From Leucaena leucocephala (Eukaryota > Streptophyta > Magnoliopsida > Fabales > Fabaceae): a stretch of DNA of 64,000 nucleotides. Shown in pieces: positions 48,910 through 59,517 of the stretch. The notes below the pieces were generated by a model that saw only the letters and a list, made by a program, of their open reading frames with translations, made no database searches and was not told the origin of the DNA. The stretch lies in the NCBI GenBank assembly GCA_037074615.1, contig CM073560.1, forward strand, positions 8,749,501 through 8,813,500. The letters run 5' to 3'. The translations under genes were made by a program, and so were the position numbers. Numbering within the stretch: the first letter of the stretch is position 1; every line of letters begins with the position of its first letter.

Positions 48910-49383
48910 ATTAATCGATTGCTCAATCGATTAATTTGAATTAATTATGAAACAAAAAATAGAGCATCACACTGATCGGATTATTCAAGCATATATGATG
49001 TACTTTTATAAAGACAAGTTTCTCAAAAAGTTTATCATGAAGATTTATGAGAAACATAAGCATATGATCACTTAAATCAATCATATGTAACTTATAAAGA
49101 TATGAAATCAGTTTTTAACTTAAATAGAGAGATATATAAAATTGATGAAGTTAATCGATTAATGTAAGTTAATCGAATGCCTAGTTGATTAATATCTCTA
49201 GAAGAATTGAATTAGAAAGTATTTCAACACAGATTAATCGAATAGTTAATATGTTAATGTAAATTAATCGATTAACCAATTGATTAATAGGTTTATATTT
49301 GAATTTTATAAAATTGATACTTCACTGATTAATCAAATAGTTAACAGATTAATATAAATTAATCGATTAACCAATCGATTAAT
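48910..49383. repeat. ATTAATCGATT inverted repeats in copia LTR
   Basis: Perfect 11-bp arms ATTAATCGATT/AATCGATTAAT with 4-bp spacers at 48910-48935 and 49358-49383, and a one-mismatch copy at 49263-49288. Single half-sites are scattered between them. Confidence 0.85.
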
Positions 49384-49593
49384 AGAAATATAAGAATTAA
49401 GTTAATGGTAATATAAATATAAATTAAATTAATCCACCACAGGGCACCACATGTGCTAAATTATATTAAAATAAAGTAAGAATTAAGCTGATGGTAATTA
49501 AGGAATTAAACAACCAATAAGATTCAAGATTAAAGCATTGTAATAATTAGTTGAATGAGGGGTAGATTAGTCCAAGGAGCCTTAAAATTTCAC

Positions 49594-49601
49594 TATAAAT
49601 A
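49594..49601 (+). promoter_or_regulatory. TATA box of LTR17
   Basis: TATAAATA followed by CCCC. Confidence 0.75.
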
Positions 49602-50790
49602 CCCCTTCCTCCTTCACAATTTCGTGCATCTAGAGGACCCATGGGGAAACCATGCCAAAATAAAGAGAGAACTCAAAATAATATCAAGGAGAAGCCACCC
49701 AAGCAAGTACCTAAGGTAAGCAATCATTCCTAGTTTATTTATAACTATTTTGGAAGGATTAAACCTAAGTTTTAATGGTTAGAAACTTCATTTATCCCTT
49801 GGTTCCCTTGCTGTATGAAATTCTATAATAAAGAAGGAAGAGTTAAATGAAGTTAGAAGTATGTAAATGTCACTTAGATAAGTTAGTTTGGATAGTTGGT
49901 TATTGAATTTAATTGATATTCTTGACTTTGCATTATCTTAATGTTTTTGCCTTGTACTGTTCTAGACAGAAGGAAATAGAATTTCACTGATCTAATCATT
50001 CCATTGAATTAAAATGATAATTTTGTATAGGATTGGAACCTTGGAAGCATTGAAATTAGAAAAGGGAAGTTTTAAAACCCTTTCAGTTATTGTTTATATG
50101 CATGAACAGTGTTGAGAATTTCATGATTTTGATGCTTCCAATGGTTTTAAAATGAAAAATTATGTGGGATTAAGTGGAGAAACAATTAATGGAAGCATTG
50201 GAATCAAAATAAGAAATTTTGAAAGAGAATGCATTCTTTTTTAGTTCTGTCCAGATTTTATGAAGCAGCTAGAATTTCATAATTCTAAGCCCATAAATGG
50301 ATTTAGAAGGCCAAATTATGTATGGTAAAGTCAAGACATCAATTAATTCAAAGGCTAAACAAATTAATAAAAAATAGAGAAAGATAGAGACTTAATGGGT
50401 TAAAGGATTAGTCAGTAGATTGTGTTAGCTTAGAAATGGGTTTTAATGAGTATGATGTTATGCTTTATTAGGCCTTGAGCAATATGGTAAAGAGGACCAC
50501 AAAACAAGGACAATGGAGAAAGGAAAAGAGTAAGAAAAAGCAAGGAATAGAGGTAGTGAACTTACCTACTTGTATGCATATATTGCTTGGGTGTTTTATG
50601 TGATGTTTGCTTACATTGATTATGTGAAGCATGTATGATTAAGTGATGCTCTATTTCTTTTTATACTATGGCCATATGTTATAATTAAGGGACATGGAAG
50701 CATTTAAGTTATCATTATGCAAGCATGATCATTAAATGCGCACATATTAATATCAAGCATGTAGTTGTATACATTGTATGATTTCCGTTT

Positions 50791-50810
50791 AAGATTTCCC
50801 CATAAATCTC
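50791..50810 (+). other. LTR hairpin 16
   Basis: AAGATTTCCCCATAAATCTC, imperfect arms, in LTR17. LTR18 is inserted 7 bp beyond it. Confidence 0.7.
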
Positions 50811-50929
50811 ACCCCTCTGTAATATCCTAATTTTCAGGCCTAGGGACTCAGAAAGTAGCCTTAAATAGATAGGCTACCAGACCCCTTTGAGCAGAAGTCC
50901 CAGAAACATACAGAGAGTTTTTAGGGACT

Positions 50930-51160
50930 AAATTACAAATAAGTGAAAGTACAGGGACTTATATGTAAATAGTGAAAGTCCCTCGGGGCATAATGGTCTT
51001 TTTAGAAAAGAAAGGGACTAAAGTGAAAAGTTTAAAAGTTCCATGGTAAGAAATGAAAGTAGACACACGTTGTGGGCCATTAAAGGTAATTATGAAAAGT
51101 TAAGGAACTTAATTGAAAAGAAGAAAAGTTTCCAGGGGCAAAATGGTAATTATAGAAAGT
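50930..51160 (+). repeat. Degenerate array of about 30-bp units in LTR18 U3
   Basis: About eight successive phrases share the skeleton GGGACTAAAKTGNAAW...GAAAGT. They include GGGACTAAATTACAAATAAG, GGGACTTATATGTAAATAGTG, GGGACTAAAGTGAAAAG and GGGGCAAAATGGTAATTAT. The same array is in LTR11 (30285-30505) and reversed in LTR20 (about 58965-59210). Confidence 0.65.
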
Positions 51161-52092
51161 TGAGCCAAAAGTGACTTAGAACTGCCCGGAAGCATTTCAG
51201 TCCCAAATTTCACCAGTAGATAGAGGAAATGATGCTGGTTAATCTTGCTTTAATACAGGAATTTATCAGAGCTGCAGATAGCTGAAATTTATCTGATAGT
51301 CTAAAAATTATCTAAAACTTTTATTAGATCTCCTGGACCTCAGATATGAGTGAAAGATTACAGGAATATGCGTCCTGTGAAGCCGGAGGTCAGGGAACTG
51401 ACAGAATCCAGAAAGGAGTTCTGTAGAAAAAGTTATTCACTTTTTAGTGAATTTAGACGGAGTTTGTGAGCTCCTTGTATCCGATAGGGAAATTTAGCCA
51501 GATGATGTCACTCAAAGGCCCATAATGATACCAAGGGAGGCCCAGGCCCATGATATCAGTTCAACGGTAAAAGGGGCCAGTGTCCGAAAAAAGGTGCAAA
51601 ATGACGAAAATACCCCTATGTTATAAAATAGTTAAAGAATGAGTAAAGGGTATTTTGGTCATTTGACTAAGGTTAGATAGTCAAGAAAGGTTATCTAGAC
51701 AGTTGACCAGGGTCAGAGAATACTCTGGTAAGATGTGAAAAGACAGTAATGCCCCTAGACTCATTAAGGTAAAGAAAGAGGAACCAAAGGCATTTTGGTA
51801 ATTTGCCAAGGGATGTTTCCTAGGAATCGAGCCATCAGAGTACTTGAGCTTGATCAGAGACCCAAGATAGCATTCCTAGAGTGCAAAAACGTAGCCCAAG
51901 GAATATGTGAATTAAAGTGGCATTAAAATCATATTTTAAAGTTTTCAATAAAGTAAGGTTACTCGGTTGACGTGATAACCGGGGAATTGATCAGATAAAG
52001 TCCTGAGCTTATCCGGAAGCCATGAGGTTGCATTAAAGGTACCCATAAGGTGCCACATGGCATTAATCTATAGGGAGAAGAAAAAGATGAGG

Positions 52093-52100
52093 ACACGTGG
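52093..52100 (+). promoter_or_regulatory. G-box in LTR18 U3
   Basis: ACACGTGG in the same context (GAGGACACGTGG...ACGATCTCAGC) as in LTR2. Confidence 0.5.
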
Positions 52101-52714
52101 TACGATCTCAGCCGTTGATTCCGGTATAAGACTCTTGGAATTCTCTAGAAGCGCTGACTCAGCTGGTGAGGTGTCACCATTGCGCCACCTAAGCATGTGA
52201 GGTGTTCCATGATGATGTCACTTTTGATGTGTCATCATGGAGGATGATGTCATCATAGTGATGTAAGCAAGGCTTGGTGAGGAAGCTAAGCGATCTAAGC
52301 CGTAGATAGAAAGAAAGCTAGGGAATTGTTAGAATAGGGGTATTACCTCAAGATAAGCCTGAGTAAAGTAGAGTTATGCTGGATGAGATAATAATAAAAT
52401 ATTATTATGCTATGTATAGGCTCTGACCTATGAAAGGTAGAACCTCAGATTAAAGATTAAGGACTAAAGGAAGGGCTACATGCCAGGTGGTAAACTTACC
52501 TAAACTTGTATGTGTTGAATGTATGGTTGATTGTGTTATGGCTTGATTGATTGATGTTAATATGTAATTGTTGAAGCTCTGTGCTATGATTACTCTGGGC
52601 AATTGTATTTCATATGCTACATGGAAGCATGCACACTACATTAAGCTGACACAATCACAAGCAAGCACTAATACCAATCATTAATGCATATATTGTTTAG
52701 TATTGTTTGCTACT

Positions 52715-52734
52715 GAGATTTCCCCCGAAATCTC
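52715..52734 (+). other. LTR hairpin 17
   Basis: Arms GAGATTTC/GAAATCTC with loop CCCC, in LTR18; 8-bp perfect stem. Confidence 0.84.
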
Positions 52735-54005
52735 ACCCCTTCCATATCAATCCAATTACAGCAGGTATTCTCAAGATGGAGGAGATGAGGATTCATGAAG
52801 AGAAGTCAAGAATTATTTGGCATGATTGATATTTGATTGATGTATGCATATGTATGTAAACTTGATTGCTGGAATTTGCCACCATGAACAGTAACTCCTG
52901 GTGACGTAGTGATGTTTGATCTGTAATTAAAAATAGTAAATGGTTGAATAAATGTATGATATTTTTATAGTAAATATTATACATACCAAGTTTCGATTTG
53001 ATATATAGAATGCCTCATTTGGATGCCTACACATGGAGATAAAATTTATCAAAGTTGGGACCAAAATGCTAGATTCAAGGGAAAACGTTGGATGAACAGT
53101 AAACTTGTAGCGTTGACTGATATTGACTTGGTCAATGAGTGGTCAACGAGTTATTTTTCCCTGAAATAAGATTAAGTTCGCTTCATGAAAAAATTTGAAC
53201 CACTTCATTTTGATTCTTCTAGAATTAGTTATGATTTTTTGAAGTCAAGTCACTCATCTGGAATTTACACCGTGAACAGTACTCGATAGAGTAAAACTGC
53301 AGACTGAGAAATTTGGCTTCAATTACCTTGAAAGTGGTTCCAGATGCTACCAAATGGTCCCTAGGACGTAAGAAAGTAAGGATGTGACACCCTCCATATC
53401 ACAATCACAACTGGAATTTCACATGAGGAAAAACATGAAGATGCATGAAGAACATGATTTATGTGTATATGTACGTAAAGTTAGTAGTGGGAATTTGCCA
53501 CTATGAACAGTAATCATGAGGAGGAAGTGTCATTTATGTTGTAATTAAAAATAGTAAATGATAAAATAAATGTATAATATTTTATCAGTATTTATTTAAC
53601 ATGTCAAGCTTCGTTTTGACACTAAGAATGCCTTATTTCGATGTCTATATAAGAGAACAAATTTTCAAATGTCAGGGACCAAAATCTATTTCTAGAGTTT
53701 TTAACCAAATAAATAGTAAACTTTGACAGTAGAACTATATTATTTGACTGATCAATTGATTTGAATAATATTTTTCCCTTAAACTAAATTATGTTATCTT
53801 CAAGTTGCCTTTCGAACCACTTCATTTCAATTTTTCTAGAATTAATTATAATTTTTTTAATTTCATTGCCTAATCTGGAAATACCACATGAACAGTACTC
53901 GTAAGTTGGAATTTTCTATATTTTGTAATTGAACTTCAATGAATGTTTAAGTGGTTCTAAATGCTACCAAATGGTCTCTAAGGTGTTTGAAACTAAGGTG
54001 TTACA

Positions 54006-54843
54006 TGTTTACTACAATAATTGCAAATAACATGATAATACACTTTTGTAGTATATTTGCAAATATTATGTTGGTCGAGTGGAAGAAGTTATAATCATTG
54101 TGCAAAATCTTTTTCTTCATATTGATAAAATCATTATATTTTGAATGAATTTTTTTTGCTTTTAATTAATGATTGATTGAAAAATCATATCATGAAATCT
54201 TTTGAAATTATTTTTCTTAAAATCACAAGAAAAATTAGAACTTTTTACCGTAGAAAGACTTTGAGCTCTGATTGATGATTTATCAGATTCATAGTCATTG
54301 AGCTCTTCTTAATTCTCTTCTTCCTCTTGCTGTTATGTGTTGACAGACTCATGGAAGTCTGTTCGAATTTCTCCTTCAATGCTCTCTGCTTCTATTTGTT
54401 CATTGTCAGTAGATATATATAATTTTTTGATTCTGATGAACTATCAACACTGTCAACTTCAACGCAAAGGTTAGAGGAATAAGAAGGTTCAAGCGTATTG
54501 AAAATGTCTCTTACGTTAGAGCAAAGTTTGATTTTCAAATAATCTTTTTCAGACATAGCATATATAAAATTTTTATTGCTCTAAGATTTAGGGAAAGTAG
54601 TTTCTTTTCATTTTCATTCTAATCCTTTCTTGGTTTAAAATTAAAATAATTTGAAAGGATTTTCCTCATATCAAAATCAAGAGTTTTTAAAAATATGGTC
54701 ATCCGACCTTTCCAATACAAAAACTCAGAATTTTATAAAATATGAGGAATGGTAAAATCAAAACTTTCAGAAAGCATTTCACCAACAAATCAAACCATGA
54801 TCTTTTCATATGAGATCATTAGATCCTTTAAATAAGTGACCTA
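54006..54843 (-). pseudogene. SIRE-like copia gag remnant
   Basis: The minus strand, read away from the PBS, contains FLYWKGRMTIFLKTLDFDMRK, the conserved YWK-R-M-F-L-LD-D core of the Ty1/copia SIRE gag. It then contains LLSLNLRAIKILYMLC, which fits the N-A-x-A-M-N-x-L-Y segment. The core lies at about 54490-54760. Stops and frameshifts are frequent and no zinc knuckle could be confirmed toward 54006. The order (PBS, gag) agrees with a minus-strand element with 5' LTR at 54857. All pol sequence is missing, replaced by the LTR17 insertion and deletion. Confidence 0.8.
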
Positions 54844-54854
54844 CTCTGGTACTA
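54844..54854 (-). other. Primer-binding site of copia element
   Basis: The minus strand reads TAGTACCAGAG (TGGTATCAGAG with two changes), 2 nt from the LTR end CTAACA. Confidence 0.65.
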
Positions 54855-56133
54855 AATGTTAGTTTTAGGTAGATAGGCTAGATCACCCAAGAAGGGGTAA
54901 ATTGTGTAACATCCCAAATTTTCTGTATCTATATAAAACTGATAGAGGAAAGAGTTTATGAAGGGATTAGGATAGTAATCAGAAGAAAAGATAATTATTA
55001 GATAAATTTTAAGCTAAACAAAGAGAGAAGGTATGAAGTTGTAAAGTCAAAGGGGCTAAATTGCAATTAATGAAAGTTCCAAGGGCATAATGATCATTTT
55101 GAAAAAGAAATGGACTAAAGTGACAACCCTAAAAGTTTCATTGTGCAAATGGAAGTGTAGACACAAGTTATGGGCAATTAAGTGTAATTACGAAAAGTTG
55201 AGGGACTAAACTGCAATTTTTAAGAGTTCAGGGGCAAAATGGTAATTATGGAAAGTTGAGCAAGAAAAGACCCAAAATTGCCTAAAAATATTTTGGTACC
55301 AAATTTTAGCAGTAAATAGAGAATGAAAATTAGGTCAGGCGTATCTTTCAGAATTTTGATTTAAAGTCTTGATAAATTGATATTAATCTCTGAAGTCTGG
55401 AGATTAGTACAATATCTTCTAGACCTCAAAATCAGATGAAATTTTATAGTAAATTCTTATAATTAATATAAGAATTTATATAACTGACAAAATTAAAAAA
55501 GGAGTTATGTAGAATTAATTAGAGAATTTAAGGTGAAATAGATACGATAAAGGATTAAAAGAGATGTATAGAATTTTTAACAGAACTTCTGAGTCTTAAA
55601 AAATTATGAGACTTTGTAGCAAATTTATTTTATATTAAAATGAATTTATAAAAATGTCAAAATTATTAAAAAAATTATAGAATTTATCCCAAAAATCAGG
55701 TTATTTAAGGATATCGGTATAGGAAATTAAACATAAGTGCCTTTAGAATTGTGCCAATTGGCAATTGGATTCAAAAAGAGACCTAAGTGGTGTCATATGC
55801 AGCAGCCCAATAAGTCAAGATATTGGCTTGGACCACAAGTTGGTCTTTGGATAATTTATGAATTTTAAAAAGGAAGAAATCAAGGAAAATCAAAAGATAA
55901 GGTGAGTTGCTTGCAAGGTGTCCTTGTGGGACCTAAACTAAAGCCAAATGGCACCAAGAGCAAGGGGAGGAGTTTATGTCATGTGCTAAAATTTATTAAA
56001 ATAATGTAAGAATTAGGTTAATGATGTTTAAGGATAATTAACCAAGAAAGCAATCGATAAGTTTTAAGATTAAGGAGTTGTAATAATTAGGAACTTGAGG
56101 GACAAAATGGTCCCTAAGCTCTTGAAAATTTTC

Positions 56134-56141
56134 TATAAATA
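56134..56141 (+). promoter_or_regulatory. TATA box of LTR19
   Basis: TATAAATA followed by ACCCTCC. Confidence 0.73.
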
Positions 56142-57237
56142 ACCCTCCAATTCTTCAACAAAATCATGGCACTTGGAACCAAAGGGGAACCTCTTGTCAA
56201 ATGAAAACTCAACCATTCCAAATCAATTTCAAGAAGAGATCTAAGGCCCTTTGATCCAAAGTAGCTAGGGCTTAAGGTATGTAATCATTCCTAGTTTATT
56301 TATAAATGTTTTGGAAGGAAGAAACTTAGGTTTAAATGGTTAGAAATTTAATTCTTCTCTTGGTAACCTTGCTGTCCAAATTTTAAGTTAAAGAAGAAGA
56401 GAAAAATGAAGTTAGAATAATGTAATTAGTGCTTAGAAAAGTTAGTTTAGATGATTGGTTATTGAATTAAGTTGATATTCTTGACTTTTCCATTGATGAA
56501 ACCTTTCAATCTGCACTATTTTGGATAGAAAAAATAGAATTTCAATTATCCAATGCTTCCATTGAATTTAGATGATGATTTTGCAAAGGATTGGATAGGT
56601 TTGGAACTTTGGAAGATTGGAATCTAAAGCTATACTTTGTAAGTCTTCTCTATTACTGTTCACATGAATGAATAGTGATTGGAATTTCATGATTTTTATG
56701 CTTCCAATGGTTTTAAAATAGAAAATTATGTGGGGAAAGTAGAGAAAAAAATATTGGAAGCATTGGAATCAAAATAAGAATTTTTCAAAGAAAAGGGAGT
56801 TTTTTCAGTTATACCCAGAAAAGGTGCAGCTGTTGGGATTTGGAAATTATGAGTTCATAAATGGATTCAGAAGGCCAAATTGTATAGGGTAAAGTCAAGA
56901 CATCAATTGATTCAAATGCCAAGCTAATTAGAAGAAATTAGGAAAATTTACCCTAATCAATAACCAAGCTTAATACTCTTGAATGTTAATTGAGTTAATT
57001 CATTATGAGCGGATGATAATGCAATGTTAGGATTTGGTTATATGCTCAAAGAGGGCAACCACACATCAAGGAGAAGTAAGAAGCAAGAGGTAAAGAAAAA
57101 GGTAAGGAAAGCAAGGAGTAAGAGGTAGTAAACTTACTTATTGTATGCTTCTGTTGCTTGGATGTTGTCATACCTTACTTTCCTAAGCTTTATCTTCTCC
57201 AAAACAATACCCTGTTATGTTTGGAAAAGATAGGGGT

Positions 57238-57256
57238 GAGTTTCAGGGGAAATCTC
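57238..57256 (-). other. LTR hairpin 18
   Basis: GAGTTTCAGGGGAAATCTC. The left arm has lost one A. In LTR20. Confidence 0.72.
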
Positions 57257-57893
57257 AGTAGCAAACGGTACTGAACAATGTATGCATTAATGCTTGGTAT
57301 TAGTGCTTGCTTGTGATTGTGTGAACATAATATAATATGCATTCTTCCATGTAACATATGAAATACAATTGGCCAAAGTAATCATAGCACAGAGCTTCAA
57401 CAATTACATACGAATAACGTCAATCAATCAAGCCATAACACAATCGACCATACATTCAATACATACAAGTTTAGGTAAGTTTACTACCTTTCGTGTAGCC
57501 TTTCCTTAGTCCTTAACCTTAGCTCTGAGATTCCTTCTTTACATAGGTCAAAGTCTATACATAGCATAATAATATTTCCATTATTATCTTATCTATCATA
57601 ACTCTACTTAACTCAAGCTTATCTTGAGGTAATACCCCTATTCTAACAATCCCCTAACTTTCTTTCTGTCCACGGCTAAACTTATAGAGAGAGATATTTC
57701 TCTATTCTAACTATTAAATTCATACGAACAATCTTTTAATTTATTAGAGCAGGGACTAGAATAAATTACTTACCTTATTTCTAACCCTGCCGAGTCTCAA
57801 AGCTCTTTAGATTGCTCCTAGCTTAGCCAGAACTCCTTTTTTATTTCTTTCTTTCTCTTTTCATGGATGTGCATGGAATGGAAGGGCTTGGGA

Positions 57894-57901
57894 TATTTAT
57901 A
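57894..57901 (-). promoter_or_regulatory. TATA box of LTR20
   Basis: TATTTATA on the plus strand, 118 bp from the donor-like site. Confidence 0.7.
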
Positions 57902-59497
57902 GGTGAAGGGAAATAGAATGGATGGTCCAGATTGAATCATGATAAGCAGCTCAGATCGCTTAGCTTCCTCAAGAAGCTTCGCCTGCATCATCAAGATGAC
58001 ATCATCAATGACACCTTGCATGCTAGGTGGCGCCTTGGTGGGTCCCATGGGATACCTTACCTAGTGAGTCATCGCTTCTAGAAATCTCCAGTCTGATCTA
58101 TCTAATCTTGTACCAGCTCAGTCCAATTTCCTAAAAACTAGACTATTTGCTAAATCTAATTTTTCTGACGTTCCATAATATGTTTTCTGATCTTAAATCT
58201 TGTATCTGGATTCTTCTTATCATTGACATTCTTGGATTGGATATTAACTTAATTACATATCCCTTGACAAATTACAAAAATGCCCTTGGTTCCTCTTTAT
58301 TTACTTTAATAATTCTAGGGGCATTGTTGTCTTTTCACATTTCAACATAATATTTCCTGACCCTGGTCAACTACTCCTGTATCTCTCTTTGACCTTTTGA
58401 CCTGGGTAAAATGACTAAAATTCCCTTTACTCATTTTTAATTATTTTATAACATAGGGGCATTTTCGTAATTTTACACTTTTTCTGAATATTTCTAGACA
58501 CTAGCCTCTTTAACCGATGAACTGATATCATGGGCCTGGGCCTCACTTGGCATCATCATGGACCTCCTATGATTCCATCTGGGCTCATTCAATCCTAGCT
58601 TGCTTACCGTTTAAATTTTTCAATCTGATATCGGGTGTCAACAAACTCCCGTCAAAATTCACTAAAACGTGAATAACTTTTCCTACATAACTCCTTTCAA
58701 GGTTTCGTCTATTCCCTAACCTCTGGCTTCATTGGACGCACCTTCCTATAACTTTTACTTATATATAAGGTCCAGAAGGTCTGATAAAAATTTCAAATAA
58801 CTTTTAGACTATCAGATAAATATCAGCTATCCGAAACTCCAATAAAATTTCTGTATATGGCTAGATTAACCAGCATAACTTTCTCTATCTACTGATAAAA
58901 TTTGGGACTGAAATGCTTCCAGGCAGTTCTAAGCCTCTTCCAGCTTAATTTTCTCATAATTACCATTTTGCCCCTGGAAACTTTTCCTCTTTTCAATTAA
59001 GTCTCATAACTTTTTATAATTATATTTAATGGCCCACAACTTGTGTCTACTTTCATTTCATATGATGAAACTTTTAGACTTTTTACTTTAGTCCTTTTCT
59101 TTTTAAAAATGACCATTATGTCCCTAGGGACTTTTACTATTTACATTAAGTCCATGTACTTTTACTTATTTGCAGTTTAGTCCCTAAAAATTTTCTATAT
59201 ATTTTTGGGACTTCTGCTCAAAGGGGTTTGGTAGCCTATCTATTTCAAGCTACTTTCTGAGTCTCTGTACCTAAAATTTGGGATATTACAGTTATTTTAT
59301 GTGATGTTTACTTACTTTAATTATGTTAAGCATGTATGATTAATTGATACTTTGTTTCTTTTTACGCTATGGCCATATGTTATAATTAAGGGATATGAAA
59401 GCATGTAAGTTATCATTATGCAAGCATGATCATTAAGTGAACACATAATAACATCAAGCATATAATTGCATACATTGTATGGTATCCGTTTACTACC

Positions 59498-59517
59498 GAA
59501 ATTTTCTCATAAATCTC
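59498..59517 (+). other. LTR hairpin 19 (decayed)
   Basis: GAAATTTTCTCATAAATCTC in LTR19. Several arm mismatches, but the context TTTACTACC...ACCCC is kept. Confidence 0.6.

Larger units (their letters stand above)
47990..49420 (-). mobile_element. SIRE/Maximus-like copia 3' LTR
   Basis: The plus strand starts TGTTAGTTCTAAGCAGATAGG followed by GGATCACCTAAGAGGGGG and GTGAATTGGGT. The same order recurs at 54857, next to a PBS, which proves it is an LTR on the minus strand. It has a TATA box at 48642 (reversed) and three 26-bp inverted repeats built on ATTAATCGATT between 48910 and 49383. The right end is not clear and merges near 49420 with LTR17. Confidence 0.75.
50818..53389 (+). mobile_element. 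LTR18, solo LTR with TSD CCCTC
   Basis: 2572 bp. Begins TGTAATATCC and ends GGATGTGACA. The perfect TSD CCCTC lies at 50813-50817 and 53390-53394. The U3 matches LTR11, including the array of about 30-bp phrases at 50930-51160 and the G-box at 52093. The TATA box and first leader part present in LTR11 are deleted near 52300. It has the 17-bp dyad at 52485, a hairpin at 52715 and an AATAAA at 52947. Confidence 0.94.
49430..54005 (+). mobile_element. LTR17, 5'-truncated LTR hosting LTR18
   Basis: The U3 is recognisable from about 49430 by similarity to LTR19 (ACATGTGCTAAATT, TGTAATAATTAG). It has a TATA box at 49594, donor AAG|GTAAGC at 49713, the 17-bp dyad at 50551, a hairpin at 50791 and an AATAAA at 53565. 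It ends GGTGTTACA at 54005. The standard start is missing. About 2.0 kb remains without LTR18. It lies between the copia LTR and the copia gag. Confidence 0.8.
57166..59290 (-). mobile_element. LTR20, short-U5 solo LTR
   Basis: 2125 bp. The plus strand begins TGTCATACC (decayed TGTCACATCC) and ends GGATATTACA. The flanks GATGT and GTTAT agree in 3 of 5 bases. It is the reverse of the LTR11 type: the hairpin is only 72 bp from the U5 terminus (57238), with the 17-bp dyad at 57473, a donor-like site at 57768, a TATA box at 57894 and a U3 head like LTR18. Confidence 0.83.
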
